NCBI RefSeq assembly: GCF_036324505.1 | Contig: NC_086370.1 | Location: 3,095,453-3,159,452, forward strand | From: Eleginops maclovinus | Lineage: Eukaryota > Chordata > Actinopteri > Perciformes > Eleginopidae | Length of the DNA stretch: 64,000 nt | Reading direction: 5' to 3' | In this document: piece after piece, positions 45,900 to 64,000 of the stretch | How the letters are laid out: every line of letters begins with the position of its first letter | Numbering within the stretch: position 1 is the first letter of the stretch | Translations under genes and position numbers: made by a program | Notes under the pieces: model-generated | The model's input: the letters and a program-made list of their open reading frames with translations, nothing else | Told to the model about the DNA's origin: nothing | Database searches by the model: none

Positions 45900-48800
45900 T
45901 CAACTGGTGTATTGTCGGCCTTGATTAAAGCCAGCTTGGTTGTAGTGCTGCCCGCCGTGTTGGAAGAACTGTTCAAACTGTCCTCCTTGATTCAAATTCT
46001 GCCCCCCTCTCCCTCCCCACCCTCCACCTTGTCCTCCTCCTCCTCCTCCTCCTCCTCCTCCTGCTCCTCCTCGGCCTCCTCTTCCCCTGCCCCCGCGACC
46101 TCCTCGACCCGCGCCTCTCTCCTGTTGGTAATTTTCATGGTGACCACCTCCTCCGTGGTAAGCGGAGTCCTGAAAGCCTGCTTGGTTGTTCCCTCCTCCG
46201 TAGCCCCCTCTCCCTCCTCCCCCCTGATGACCTCCTCCATCTTGATAGTGGCCCTGGTTGTAGGAGCCTCTCCCTCCTCCACCTCCTTCTCCCCAGCCTC
46301 CCTGCACCTTTCCCCCTCTGCCACCTCCTCCTCTACCTCCTCCTCTCTCATATCCTCCACGGCCACCTTGGGAGTAGTTGTCGTAGCCCCCCCTTCCGCC
46401 TCCGTGCCCACTCCCACCGTAGTGTCCTCCGCCTTGGGGGGCATCCTGACGCTTCTGCCAGGAGGGCATCTCTGGGGGAGGAGCCTCGATCTCACAGGGG
46501 CGGCCCCCCCTGTCTGGAACTCGGCCCATTAGAACCTGAAAGATAGACACATGTTTAGATCTTTGCTTGTTTAAAGGTCTCCTATCATGCTATATGTTAA
46601 CAATATATTGTAGGGCCATATCTATACAGAACATGTCTGAAGTGTTTTGCTCAAAACACCAAACAGATCCCCCATTGTAGCATGCCTCATCCCGCTCTAT
46701 TTCAGCCCTGTTCCTGAAGTGCTGATTCTGTGACTGTAGCTTTAAATGAACTAGCTGCTGCTGGCCACGCCCCTTTGGAGCGTCATGATCTCTCCTCTGA
46801 AGAGAGAAGTTTCTACCGGAGAAACTCAGCTAAATGCTGCCGTGATTAAACCCCATATTATGTTCAAACCACATCAAGCATTATTTCTGAAACAGTATGG
46901 AGCTCAACTGTTTCTCTCTCATGGGGTTTACCACAGGGACAGGACCTTTATATTACACATAGTCTCTCCAGTACAGCATTAGCTCTGAGTGTTAGCGATG
47001 CTTGCTAATGTAAACACAGACCATATTACTTCCAGAACAGAGTGGTTTCAAATCGCCAACTGTATATTGGGGACGATAGGTTGGGACGTTGCCAGGAGTT
47101 CAATGTAAAGCCATCCCACATTTTCCTTATTACGTCATAAGAAGGGCAAATCTGGATCAGCTGTTTTGTACCCCCGTTTTTAGAGATGTGGGTAAGGAGG
47201 AAAAGAGAGAGGGTTGTATTTTCTGACACTTCGTGAGTCTCCTTACACACCGGGGACACATATTTATGTAGAAAAGACAGCAAAAAGTGCATTTTGCATA
47301 ATAGGGGACGTTTAAGCTCCAGCTTCTGTCACCTTGATGGCACAAAATCTCATAAATCTATAAATCGACCGCACGATGGCTCTTTAGTCAATCAGGGCTT
47401 CCTTCGTAAAGTGGATTTAGCATTAGCTCGGAAGGTAGCATCACAAGGGCTCACTTTGACGAAATGCTTAGGATTTTCCATTGGATTTTGGAATATTGAC
47501 TCAATTCAGATCTTTGGCAATCATGTTTGTGATTCTTACACGTTTGTTGAGCAGGATAATCTCCACGTATTAACACTTATAATTTTCGAAGCGTAAATGC
47601 AATGACAGAAGTAAAAAGCTAACGTTAGCCTGAAAAAAACCCAAAGCGGACAAATGATTTCATTTTCTTCCCACTAAAAAGGCAGCTAATGTTTGGCTTG
47701 ATGACGATTACTAGTTTTATTTAGTCACCTGTAAGCAACACTTTTTATGATATTCACCAGTGGGGTATTTACTGATTTTATGTGGTAGATTATATTGTGA
47801 AAATCTCAGACCTTATTTCAGGAATCTAACTAAAACACTTTCTTTTTTCAAACATTGCACTTGCAGTAAAATGTTGACTCATTAGCAGGTTTAAGGAGTC
47901 ACTCCTGCACCGCTCGATTGGATTGCTGTAGTAAACCTCAGCTCTTATTAGTATGAGCTATAATGAAATACATCCTTGCTCTTCTCTACTGCTTTTATCC
48001 AAAACCAAATATTTGTCTAAATTAAAACAATTCCTCACAGTGTGGCCTAAAGTATTCATTTACGTATACATAAAAAATCTTTCAAACATTTTTAAGTGCA
48101 CCACATGTGTGATCATACAATGTATAAATCACATCCCCAACACATTCCTAATTTACTTTCTCCTGTTGGAAACGTTTCAGCAGCATATACTAAAAGACAG
48201 TGTTGAGCACTTTCCGACTGATTTGGAATATGTTGCAAACCGCCACTGCACTGTTAATATCTAATAATTAGCTATTGAACAGCTTTTGCACACATTGAAT
48301 AGCCTAACGTGTGTAAGGTGACACAGAACAGTCATGAGAACATTTCATCTTTCACTAAACGCAGAAACAGGAATGCACCACATTGGATATTGCATGGAAA
48401 ACTAATAACAGAGAAAAATGTGTTGTTTGCAACCCACCTTATTAATGGCACACGCTGTCTTCTCCCGGATCCTGCCGCTGCTCGTGCGCAGGATCACTGA
48501 GAAGTCTTGTCGAGCGGCGAGGAGGTGAGCCACAGAGATGTTAGATTTGGTGCTGAGAACAGAACGCAGCGGTTGGTAAACACTGGCCAACTTCTCAGCA
48601 TGCGTCTGTGAAGAGACAAACATAAGGGAGTGATTGTATTTTATGAGACAGTGTATTTAATATCAGTTGTATTTTATATAAATGTACACTGTGTGGTGTG
48701 CAGGTTTGATTTGATTTCCTTTGCAATAGGATATAAATGCTATAATATTGTCACTTGGATTGACCATTTTAATGGAATGACACAAAAATAAAATCAACTC

Positions 48801-51800
48801 GAGCTCTAGAAAATAGTGAAAGCACTTTTTAATTCATAAAATAAACGAGTAATCCAAAAATACTCAAATTTATTGATAATAATCTTTACCTGGCTTCCGG
48901 TACGTCAACGAATACATTTCAAAATCCTCTTCCTAACCCACAAAGCTCTCAACAACCAGGCCCCCAGCCACCCACCTCCCCGACCTGCTCCACCACCACC
49001 ACCACACTCCCTCCTGCAGCCTCCGCTCATCAGAAGCAGCCCCTCATATCTATCCCCACACCAACCAACCACAAAACCTGGGGTGGACAGAGCCTTCTCC
49101 ATCGCTGCCCCCCATCCTCTGGAACTCACTCCCACAACACTGTACTGAACCAACCACCTTCAACACATTGACCAAAACTCACCTTTTTAGACTAGCTTTT
49201 ACATGTGATAAATGTAGTTTTATTGCTCTATTTTAATGAAACTTATCTTATTTCTTGTTTCTCACCTCTGTAAAGCGTGTTTGAGCACTTGATAAAGCAC
49301 TTGATGAATAAAATGTATTATTGCAGAAACACTGATCATTTCAAAATGCGTGTACATGCTTTCAGTGCAACTGTTTGGCATTAACATTGTTGCATTCAGT
49401 TCCATTTCCTTGTTAAACTCCTTTTCCATGACTTCTTTCTCCCTTCAGCAGGGCTAAGAACACACAGGTTGACAAGAGAGGTCCAATTTAAATGTTGCTA
49501 AACAAACACAAAGTGTACAGACTTCCTCCAGATTGAGGACGCTTCACGTACCTTGGCTCGGCCAGACCAGCCGAAGGACTGCACGGTCACATCGAGACGC
49601 TTCAACAACATTTTCCTCCTCATTTCATACTCGTTCACAAGTGCCTGGTTGATAGCTTCAATTTTTTCCTGGAAAAGAGAAAGATAATGAATTGTCATTT
49701 GTTTATGCGATGTTCCTAAATATCATTCTCATAGTTCCTGTGTAGTTACCACGTGCACAGGTCCAAGGGCCTTCTTCATCAGAGGCTCTCCTACGTGATG
49801 TGGTGGGACTTTACACATGGCTTCTTTCAGCTGGGAAAATATATGGACATTTCAATGTAGATCAAACAGAAAATACAACATATTAAACAACAATAATGAT
49901 AGCCACAAGTTGCTCTCACACTGTGACTGACATGACAGCTAGTAAAGAATCAAATAAGGCTGTACAATTAATTAGTATTCCAAATCGTAATATGGAATAG
50001 AGCAATATCCAAACAAAACAGACAAAACATGGACAAATATCTGAATAAAGTATGGTTTTTAGCAGATGGCTTATCTTTTTCAATGACGATGTAAATAATG
50101 TTTAAAATCTGATCATCCCTCTGGTGTTGAAAATCATTTCACAATATTAATCTAATTAATCGTAATAAGTCATTTGTGCAGCCCTCAAATGAACCTGCTG
50201 CGTTACAGAGCTACCCCTCTACAGAGATTTGACGGCTGAAGTTACTTTATGGATTCAGATTAGCTAATACAAAATATAACTCAAAGTACAAGTCTAGTAT
50301 TAAATGAAATGACAAATACAGAAGCAATTTCATAAAAATGATGCATAATGAGTACTTTTACTCTTTGTACTTTTAGTGTATTTGAAGACAATCCTTTTGT
50401 TCTTTTCCTTAAGATTCTGAATGCAGGACTGCCATTGTAACAGAACTTTTTAAATGTTGCTGCTTTCACTTAAGTTAAACATCTGAATACTTCTCCACCA
50501 GTAGGATGTTATTGCCTCAACATGAAACACTAAAAAAGTCAGTTCTTATGAGGACAGAACGTCTTGTGGAAGGAGATTCAGATAATTGTGACACACAAGT
50601 CACAACTAAAACTATTATTATCAGTGTTAGGAGACAAACCCAACAGCACTGTAGAGTTCCTCTGTCCTCAGGGACTCAGAAGGATGGGCAGCTTGAAGTG
50701 CACGTTATGCCTGTTCAGGTTTTCTTGTGAGAGCCTATCCTCTCTGAGTGTCGACTGACCTTCTTCTCTATGCCGCTGAAGAACTGGAACATGGTGATGT
50801 TTGCTGGAGGCTTGGACATGCCCAGGGCCATGCAGATGCCCTTCAGCTCCTGGAACATGGGGCTGCCCGACTCCTGGGTTTTCTTTTCAGGCTTATTAAC
50901 CAGGATCATCCTCGACGCCTCCAGCTCAGACACCAGGAAGGCTGTGAAAATAATTACAAACTACTGGCTAGATTTGGTTTCAGAAAGTCATATTTAGAAA
51001 CTGTTTCAATGCCATGTGAAATTGAATAAAATCAAGATAATAAAATAACAAGAGAAAAGACACCAGAAATGTCGTTAAGAATGATTAAATCCACATCATA
51101 GACCAAAGTTCTGTCAGCTGTCAAAAGATCCTTTAAAAATTGTACATATTGTTTGGATATTACCTTTGTTTTTTTGTGGCTAATGTGGCTGACTGAGAAA
51201 GCTGTGATATTAAACTGAAGCTTCTTTATAAACAGGCCGTTCAGGTTGTCTGCATCTTTCAAAAAATGTTTGCTCCCCATTTGTTTTGTTTTTGGTTCTG
51301 GTTAAAACTGCACAGTTCCACATTTGGTCTCTCTTTGTGTCAGAAATGAGGACATATTTAAGTTGTTTGATAAACTTGGTATTGTGAAGGAGTAAAACCA
51401 ACCAGGGTTCAGTGCGAGTTTCAGTGTGAGCAGCGCAGGGATTAAAGTAGCTGCAGAGCAACATCAACACTATAAAAGGAAAGATCTGTCCAGCTGTGAG
51501 TGGCAGTAAGCCAGTCTGAACAATACAGACACTCCTTAACGACTACCCACTGTTATTAACATCATTGGTTACACCTTTGTTTGACAGGGCAGGATATCTG
51601 CTGGTGAAACTGCCTACAGTATGGTGGAAAATCAAGCAGTGGAACATCCCAATCTCCTTGCTGTTCCTCAGACAAAACTGGCCAGCATGGGAGACCGTGC
51701 TTTCTCCTCCCTCGGCCCTCGTCTGTGGAATGAGCTACCAGAAGATTTGAGGACCTCTGCATCCCTCTTAGTCTTCAAGAAAAGCCTGAAGACCCACCTG

Positions 51801-53865
51801 TTCCTCATTGCGTTTCCCTGACTGTGCTTCATTTTATATTTAAACCTTTTATTTAATATTTTTGACACTCAGCTCACTTTAGTTTTAATGTATTTTATTA
51901 AATATGATCCTTAAGTAGCTTTTATTTCATTTTAGTTTGTGTCTTTCTCCCCATAGCATTGTGAAGCACCTTGAGAAAACGTTGTTTTTAAAGTGTGCTA
52001 TACAAATACAATGTATTATTATTATCCCGAGTTGTTGCTCTACACACCATTTAAAAAATGTGTTTTGTTATTTTGTTATTCGAGGCTACCAGATGCTACT
52101 TTGTCACTTTGTCACTGTCACACAATGTGTGTTTGGTATTGTATTATAACCAGTTTCGGGGGTAAAGCGCTACAAAGTCACAGTAATCAGATTACATGTT
52201 TCTGTAGTGCAGTAATGTAGAGCGTTTTAAGCTACCTGGACCAGAGTTCTGATGGAGACTGAGCTACAGAAAACATGTGTTCAGTACTGTCCTTATTAGA
52301 TTAAGAATGTGAGCTGATCTGGCATAAATTAAGTTTAACTTTATATTGTTATTTGTCATTTGATTTATGGTACATCTCAGGCGATGTTAAGAGTAATCCA
52401 AAAGGTAATCTAGCTAGTAGTGTAACTAATACTTTCAGCAGTGAGTAACTAAGTAAAGCAAGGCATTACTTTTTTTGTTACAGTAAGTAACTTGTGATGT
52501 GTAATGCATTAACTTTTTAGAGAAACTATCCCAACACTGATTATAACTTTAGCATTTTAACAGAAAATATTATTAGTGTTGCTAATAAATAAAGAGATGT
52601 TGCGTGGTGCTGTATCGTACTGAGGAGCAGCAGGCAGTCGGTGCTGTTCAGGAACCTCTGGGTGATGTCTCCGCTGGTGAGGACAGGGTAAGGACAGGCG
52701 AGCTCCGACAGCAGGCCGCTCATCTCCAGCTGGAAGGCATCGGCCTCGCTCGGACCTGGAGGGGGGGGTACAGGGTAGATGAACACACACATTGAACACA
52801 ATGACATAAGACGGAGAAAATGTCTGGTCCAATCTCTTGCATTCCCAAAGCAATAAAGCCAGTTACAGACAGGGGAGGGGGACTTCTAAATGTAATCAGT
52901 TACCTATTCTGAGTATCACAATAAAAAGTAATGTAACCTGATTACTTTCTGTTCATTTTGGATCACTCAATATCAAATGCAATGCAGATAAAAAGAGAAT
53001 ACATAACAATAAGATGTCTTTTCCTTAGGTGTATGTCACAATGTAACCTTAAAAAAGAAGGAATTAAGATATTTCATTTAAAAAATGAAGTAACAGTAAT
53101 AGTTGTTATAAGTTGCTGTTTAAGCTAAATACCTTAATCACAAGCATAGACTGTATTTTTGTTTAATAAATCAGATGTCCACCTTTATTAAAAATAAAGA
53201 AGAGAAAATGATATCAGTGCGTCTACTTAGGTCATCTTTTGTTTCTTCTAAATGTAATCTGGTTACTTTTTTTGTTGATGTAATTATTTATTTTTTGTGA
53301 CCAATTTTGTATTCTTTTCTTGTCCTCACAGAGGGTCTTTTATACATGGATACAAATTATAAAGACAATAAAACAAAACGAAAAAGAGTCCCTATCCCAC
53401 TCCACCCCGTCCCTCCCCCTTCCCAATCCTCTTGACATTTTTGTTACTGTAATTGTAATCGAATAGTTACATTTTTTTGTATCCTGATTACGTCACATCT
53501 AATCCCTTACTCCCCAAGCATGGTTACAGACGATTCAAAACAGCCCCCCCCCCCCACACCATTGGATAATATCTTAGTAATCAAGAGTAATGACTTCCTT
53601 TTGGACAATATCCAAACCTCAGCATGAGTCATCAAAATAAGCAAACATGTTTTGCCAGTCATCAATGCCCAGCTTACAAGAGAAACAAAACTACAACTAC
53701 TAGTGATAAGTCTCACAGTTCGTGGCGTGGACATTCTCCTCCAGCTGGCAGTAGAGTCTCAGCTCTGAGGTGATCCAGGAACAGAGCTTAGTGAACTCAG
53801 GGGAAGCTGCTCCGCTGCTCACTGCACCATCCAGAGCTCCATCCTCCAACAGAGGGCCCTGGTAC

Positions 53866-53948
<83 letters not shown>

Positions 53949-54690
53949 GAACCACACTCCCCCTGACAGTGATCAGTACACCAGTACAGCATGGCAGCAA
54001 TGATAAGCTATCCTGAGGGCTGGCTCAAAGAGCAGACTTGACACTCAAGTACGAAGTTCCTTTGCTTTTCAAGACTAAGCACATTTAAAAAACTGATTAT
54101 TCGTGCTCATTGTGAAATGTAATTGCAGGTAGTTCAGGTGCATCTTTCATACATATGTTGCTCTCTATATTTTTATTGGTTTTTGTACATTGCACAAAGT
54201 GAAAGGTAAAGCCACCCCAATACTGGCACAGGACCTTTACTGCATTTTGAGAGGCTACAATATATTTCAGGATAGTAATTAACCAAGACAGAATGAATAG
54301 GTGGTGTATTTTTAGAAAGAGGAGCTGGAATGGCAAATGACAGGAATGTGTTGGAGCTCTCTGATAGGAATCATGGGAGCAGCCTGTGCTGACGCAGCTG
54401 CTGGCACAACATGTAAAACAGCCTGTACGTCTATTAATACCGGTTTGCACACAAGTAGCTAATGTTCACATGAATTGCAATGAAAAAACATCACCGTCAC
54501 ACTAACTGTTAGCTACAGAGACAAGTTAGCCGTTATGCTAAAGCAAGCTCCCCTCCAAAGCTAAAATAAGAAAGACTGATAAGCTTCAAATGAATGGCAG
54601 CATTCGCACAGAATGTCCATACATAGGCACACAAGTAACTTTTCTAACTCACCCTAAATCTTCAAGAGAGACGAGAGTATCATTCTCCAT
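45900..54690 (-). CDS. fam98a: FAM98A, RNA-associated glycine/arginine-rich protein
   Basis: Complete gene in eight minus-strand exons: 54,690-54,653, 53,865-53,717, 52,755-52,621, 50,941-50,760, 49,830-49,750, 49,668-49,552, 48,605-48,438 and 46,535-45,900. All have GT/AG borders and matching phases and give 501 residues, close to the usual FAM98A size. The start is MENDTLVSLEDLG, followed by YQGPLLEDGALDGAVSSGA, FQELKGICMALGMSKPPANI, RLDVTVQSFGWSGRAK, AHLLAARQDFSVILRTSSGR and LMGRVPDRGGRP, all hallmark FAM98 blocks. The last exon is an RGG/glycine-rich tail ending QGRQYTS, which favours FAM98A over FAM98B. FAM98 proteins have a calponin-homology-like N-terminal fold and associate with the RTCB/DDX1 tRNA-ligase complex and with PRMT1 in the cytoplasm. 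Introns carry three annotated MITEs and two LINE ends. Confidence 0.95.
46571..47315. mobile_element. piggyBac-type MITE, copy 2 (TTAA flanks)
   Basis: Flanked by TTAA at 46,571-46,574 and 47,312-47,315, with inner ends aggtctcctat and ataggggacgt as short inverted repeats. Homologous along its length to copy 1 (34,034-34,986) but without the (CA)n expansion and with a single ctgctgctggccacgccc unit. It lies in the last intron of fam98a. Confidence 0.87.
47316..48437 (-). other. Remainder of fam98a intron 7
   Basis: AT-rich intron sequence; open frames are not supported by splice sites. Nothing else seen. Confidence 0.5.
48885..49322 (+). mobile_element. LINE 3' end (fragment) in fam98a intron 6
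   Basis: The plus strand encodes the widespread LINE C-terminal motif TWLPVRQRIHFKILFLTHKA, then a proline-rich stretch and DRAFSIAAPHPLELTP. The 3' UTR ends gataaagcacttgatgaata. Inserted opposite to fam98a transcription. Same broad family as 51,560-52,030. Confidence 0.78.
51560..52030 (+). mobile_element. LINE 3' end (fragment) in fam98a intron 3
   Basis: One frame (51,621-51,821) reads AVPQTKLASMGDRAFSSLGP, then RLWNELPEDLRTS and FKKSLKTHLF, a typical LINE ORF2 C-terminus. The 3' UTR ends gtgaagcaccttgagaaaac, followed by a short attattatt tail at about 52,015-52,025. 5' truncated and opposite in orientation to fam98a. Confidence 0.82.
52151..52539. mobile_element. hAT-type MITE with 8-bp TSD attataac
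   Basis: Starts cagtttcgggggtaa and ends atcccaacactg (inverted-repeat consensus cagtgttggg). Perfect duplication attataac at 52,143-52,150 and 52,540-52,547. 389 bp, no coding capacity, in fam98a intron 3. Confidence 0.88.
52870..53522. mobile_element. hAT-type MITE with 8-bp TSD gttacaga
   Basis: Starts caggggaggggg and ends ccttactccccaagcatg. Perfect duplication gttacaga at 52,862-52,869 and 53,523-53,530. Inner parts carry inverted gtaatcagttacc / gattacgtcac motifs. 653 bp, in fam98a intron 2. The terminal inverted repeats are short and imperfect, so family assignment is less sure than the insertion itself. Confidence 0.72.
53869..53946. repeat. (CA)n microsatellite at the fam98a exon 2 acceptor
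   Basis: About 38 CA units. On the gene's strand the (TG)n tract ends in gcag, directly at the acceptor of exon 2 (53,865), so it replaces the usual pyrimidine tract. Confidence 0.95.
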
Positions 54691-54886
54691 CCCAATATTC
54701 TGTGGTTATGCTTTAATTCACGTACTATGGAAGAGTTATCAGCCAGCTCAGCTGATACACGTTGAACCTCTTCTTCTACGCGATTATTGGCGGTTGTTAG
54801 ACCATCTTAGAGGCGTCTTACCGCCACCGCCTGGACAGTGTGTGTAGCAGGACATCATGTGAGGCGGGAACCCAGCCTGTCACAGG

Positions 54887-55444
54887 CTGTGGTGGCAAAG
54901 GTGTTCAGATTCTTTACTTGAGTAAAACTACACTGTAAGAATATTCATTTTCAAGTAAAAGTACTGCAACAAGAATGGTGCTTAAGTAAACTTTTGTTAG
55001 TAGAATTAGAAAAATGTACTTTAAGTATTAGTAAGGTACTCATTGCAGAAAATACTCGAAACATTTAAAAATATTTTAAAGCAAAATCAGCAAATCCGAA
55101 GTTTTAAGGAGCTAGAACTGTGAAATATATTTGAAGAAAGAACGTCCTAGCAAAATTGCTCACAATGTATTTTCTGCTAACCAACTCATGGTTTTAGTTA
55201 CCTGAATACAAGCTTGGATGGTTAAATCTATCCCAAATAATCATATTTGAAACGTTTTTAAAGTATTGTGTGTCACAATTAGCTTTGAAAGTACCTAGTA
55301 AATAAATCTATAAAATAAATATAGTGGAGTAAAAATTAGAGTAGAAGTATAAAGTAGCATTAATTGAGAATACTCAGGTTAAGTACAAGAACCTCAAATG
55401 TGTACGTAAGTACAGTACTTGAGTAAATGTACATTCCACCACTG
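54887..55444. mobile_element. hAT-type MITE with 8-bp TSD gtcacagg
   Basis: Starts ctgtggtgg and ends ccaccactg (inverted). Perfect duplication gtcacagg at 54,879-54,886 and 55,445-55,452. Inner ctttacttgagtaaaact and gtacttgagtaaatgtac blocks. 558 bp, about 190 bp upstream of the fam98a start codon, so it may lie in or near the promoter. Confidence 0.88.
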
Positions 55445-55452
55445 GTCACAGG

Positions 55453-56729
55453 TCTTGTCTGCTGTTTTCCCTTCCTCTTTTGTGTGTTCTCTCATGAGTC
55501 TACATGTTTGTGTTTACAGTGTGTGAACTACCCGGTATTAACATCTGAGACGTGATCATATTTTCTTTCCTTCGTTTCCAGCCTACCGTCCTCCCAGCAC
55601 CAACATATCTTTGCATATACATTTTATTTAGTTATCATCTTTATATTCTGCAATGCTTCCATACAGTCAAATGCAACGTAGAGCTACAAGCTTAACCCCG
55701 AGTGTTTATCTATTCAGAATAGCCACTTTATCATTTCCCTTCACACCTACAGTACATGAGCAAGGATCCAGATGTGTGTGGCAACACTGAGCTGTTCCCA
55801 TCATTTCTCTGTGATGAGACTGAACCATCCAATCAAACATTCAGGTTTGTTGTTTGACTTGTTCTGTCCTGTTAGAAGAATAACTTTGCGGTAACCCTGT
55901 TAGATAATTATTTTTGTACATTTTTCTGTGATGGTGCCGAGAGTAGACATAATCCATGTTTTAAATTTAACTTGGAAGTACATGCTATAAAAAAAACCTT
56001 ATTTTTATTTGTACTACTTTGTAAACACTAAGCTGTCTTAAGCTCTCCGATACAAAATAGACAGATGATAAAGAAGTTATGATAGAGTAAAGGAAAATAC
56101 ATATACACGTTATATTCCCAATTTAGTAAATGATGTGACTGATATGGTATTTCCATCAGATTCATATTTTTACTTGCTTGAGTACAAAAATACTGAAATA
56201 GTAATAAACCACAACTCCCAAGAAGAAACATCTGATCAAAGATTTTCAACTGTGCAAGGAGGTATCTTTTTTATATTAATTTAACAGCAGAAATGAGTTC
56301 CCTTTTGGATTCAGTAGACACAGAGCATCTATCAATAAGAGGCTGACATTGTGGTATCAGAACATGTGTTTCAGAATAACATTCTAAAAAAGAGAGAGGC
56401 TTAAGAATCTTGCATGTTTTTACTGGTTGTAAACAAAGTCTCAGTATCATTTCTGTCCCAAAAAACATGCAAATAAAGCAACACAATTCCGCCAGCTGCA
56501 GCACATTTACAATGGATGAGATTAGTAGAATCATCAGATATTATCAGAATCAGTTTGTTTAAAATAACATATTGAAAGACGTTATACAATATCAAATGTC
56601 TCGCAACATAGAAGAAGTGTATAACTACAATCCACATTGATGGAGAATAGTTAGGGAGTGAAGGAAATCAGAAGTAAGCTAAATCTCAGACTCTGAACAA
56701 ACGAAGACAACATAGATGCAGTGATGGTG
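55453..56729. other. Gap between vps8 3' end and fam98a 5' end
   Basis: Includes the vps8 3' UTR (possible AATAAA on the minus strand at 56,009-56,004) and the rest of the region upstream of fam98a. No further gene or repeat seen. Confidence 0.5.

Positions 56730-64000
<7,271 letters not shown>

Noticed and set aside
45867..46532. 221-codon plus-strand frame, serine/proline-rich
   Set aside because: Antisense shadow of the RGG tail exon of fam98a, whose minus-strand frame has homology and splice sites.
48953..49153. Glycine/cysteine-rich minus-strand frame
   Set aside because: Antisense of the proline-rich part of a LINE 3' end.

Overview
The window is nuclear DNA from a ray-finned (teleost) fish. 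I base this on intron-rich vertebrate genes (fam98a, vps8), long (CA)n/(TG)n microsatellites, and a transposon mix typical of teleosts: Tc1, hAT, piggyBac-type and foldback DNA elements, BEL/Pao and Ty3/gypsy LTR elements, L2/CR1-like LINE 3' ends and tRNA-derived SINEs. I cannot name the species.

Layout. Positions 1-19,000 form a nest of transposons with no clear host gene. They comprise a 32-bp minisatellite grown out of a LINE coding segment (1-795); a decayed BEL/Pao element (about 1,870-5,880) with a hAT element inside its leader and a LINE 3' end cutting its gag; and a 10.4-kb Ty3/gypsy element on the minus strand (8,474-18,902) with almost identical LTRs. That element has integrase upstream of reverse transcriptase (the GMR1-type order). 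Its RT is split directly after the YLDD motif by a 4.2-kb DNA transposon carrying a THAP gene and a convergent SWIM/YqaJ-nuclease gene.

Positions 20,700-26,350 hold a possible minus-strand gene of tiny exons and a well-supported two-exon minus-strand gene of unknown function (256 residues, VPYA repeats, acidic C-terminus) behind a TATA box. Positions 28,038-29,030 hold three phase-compatible plus-strand exons of an unidentified gene fragment.

The right half holds three host genes, all on the minus strand and so transcribed from right to left: vps8 (3' part, 64,000-56,730), fam98a (complete, 54,690-45,900), and an SR-repeat and zinc-finger nuclear protein gene that I cannot name (44,683-30,765). 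Their introns are loaded with mobile elements: a 1-kb foldback element, two piggyBac-type MITEs with TTAA sites, four hAT-type MITEs of which three have perfect and one a 7/8 eight-bp target duplication, a truncated Tc1, LINE 3' ends, a SINE, and microsatellites that touch several splice sites.

The host genes do not form one pathway. VPS8 is an endosomal tethering subunit, FAM98A is a cytoplasmic RNA-associated protein, and the third looks like a nuclear RNA-processing protein. The most unusual content is the nested gypsy/THAP-YqaJ structure and the unexplained VPYA-repeat gene.
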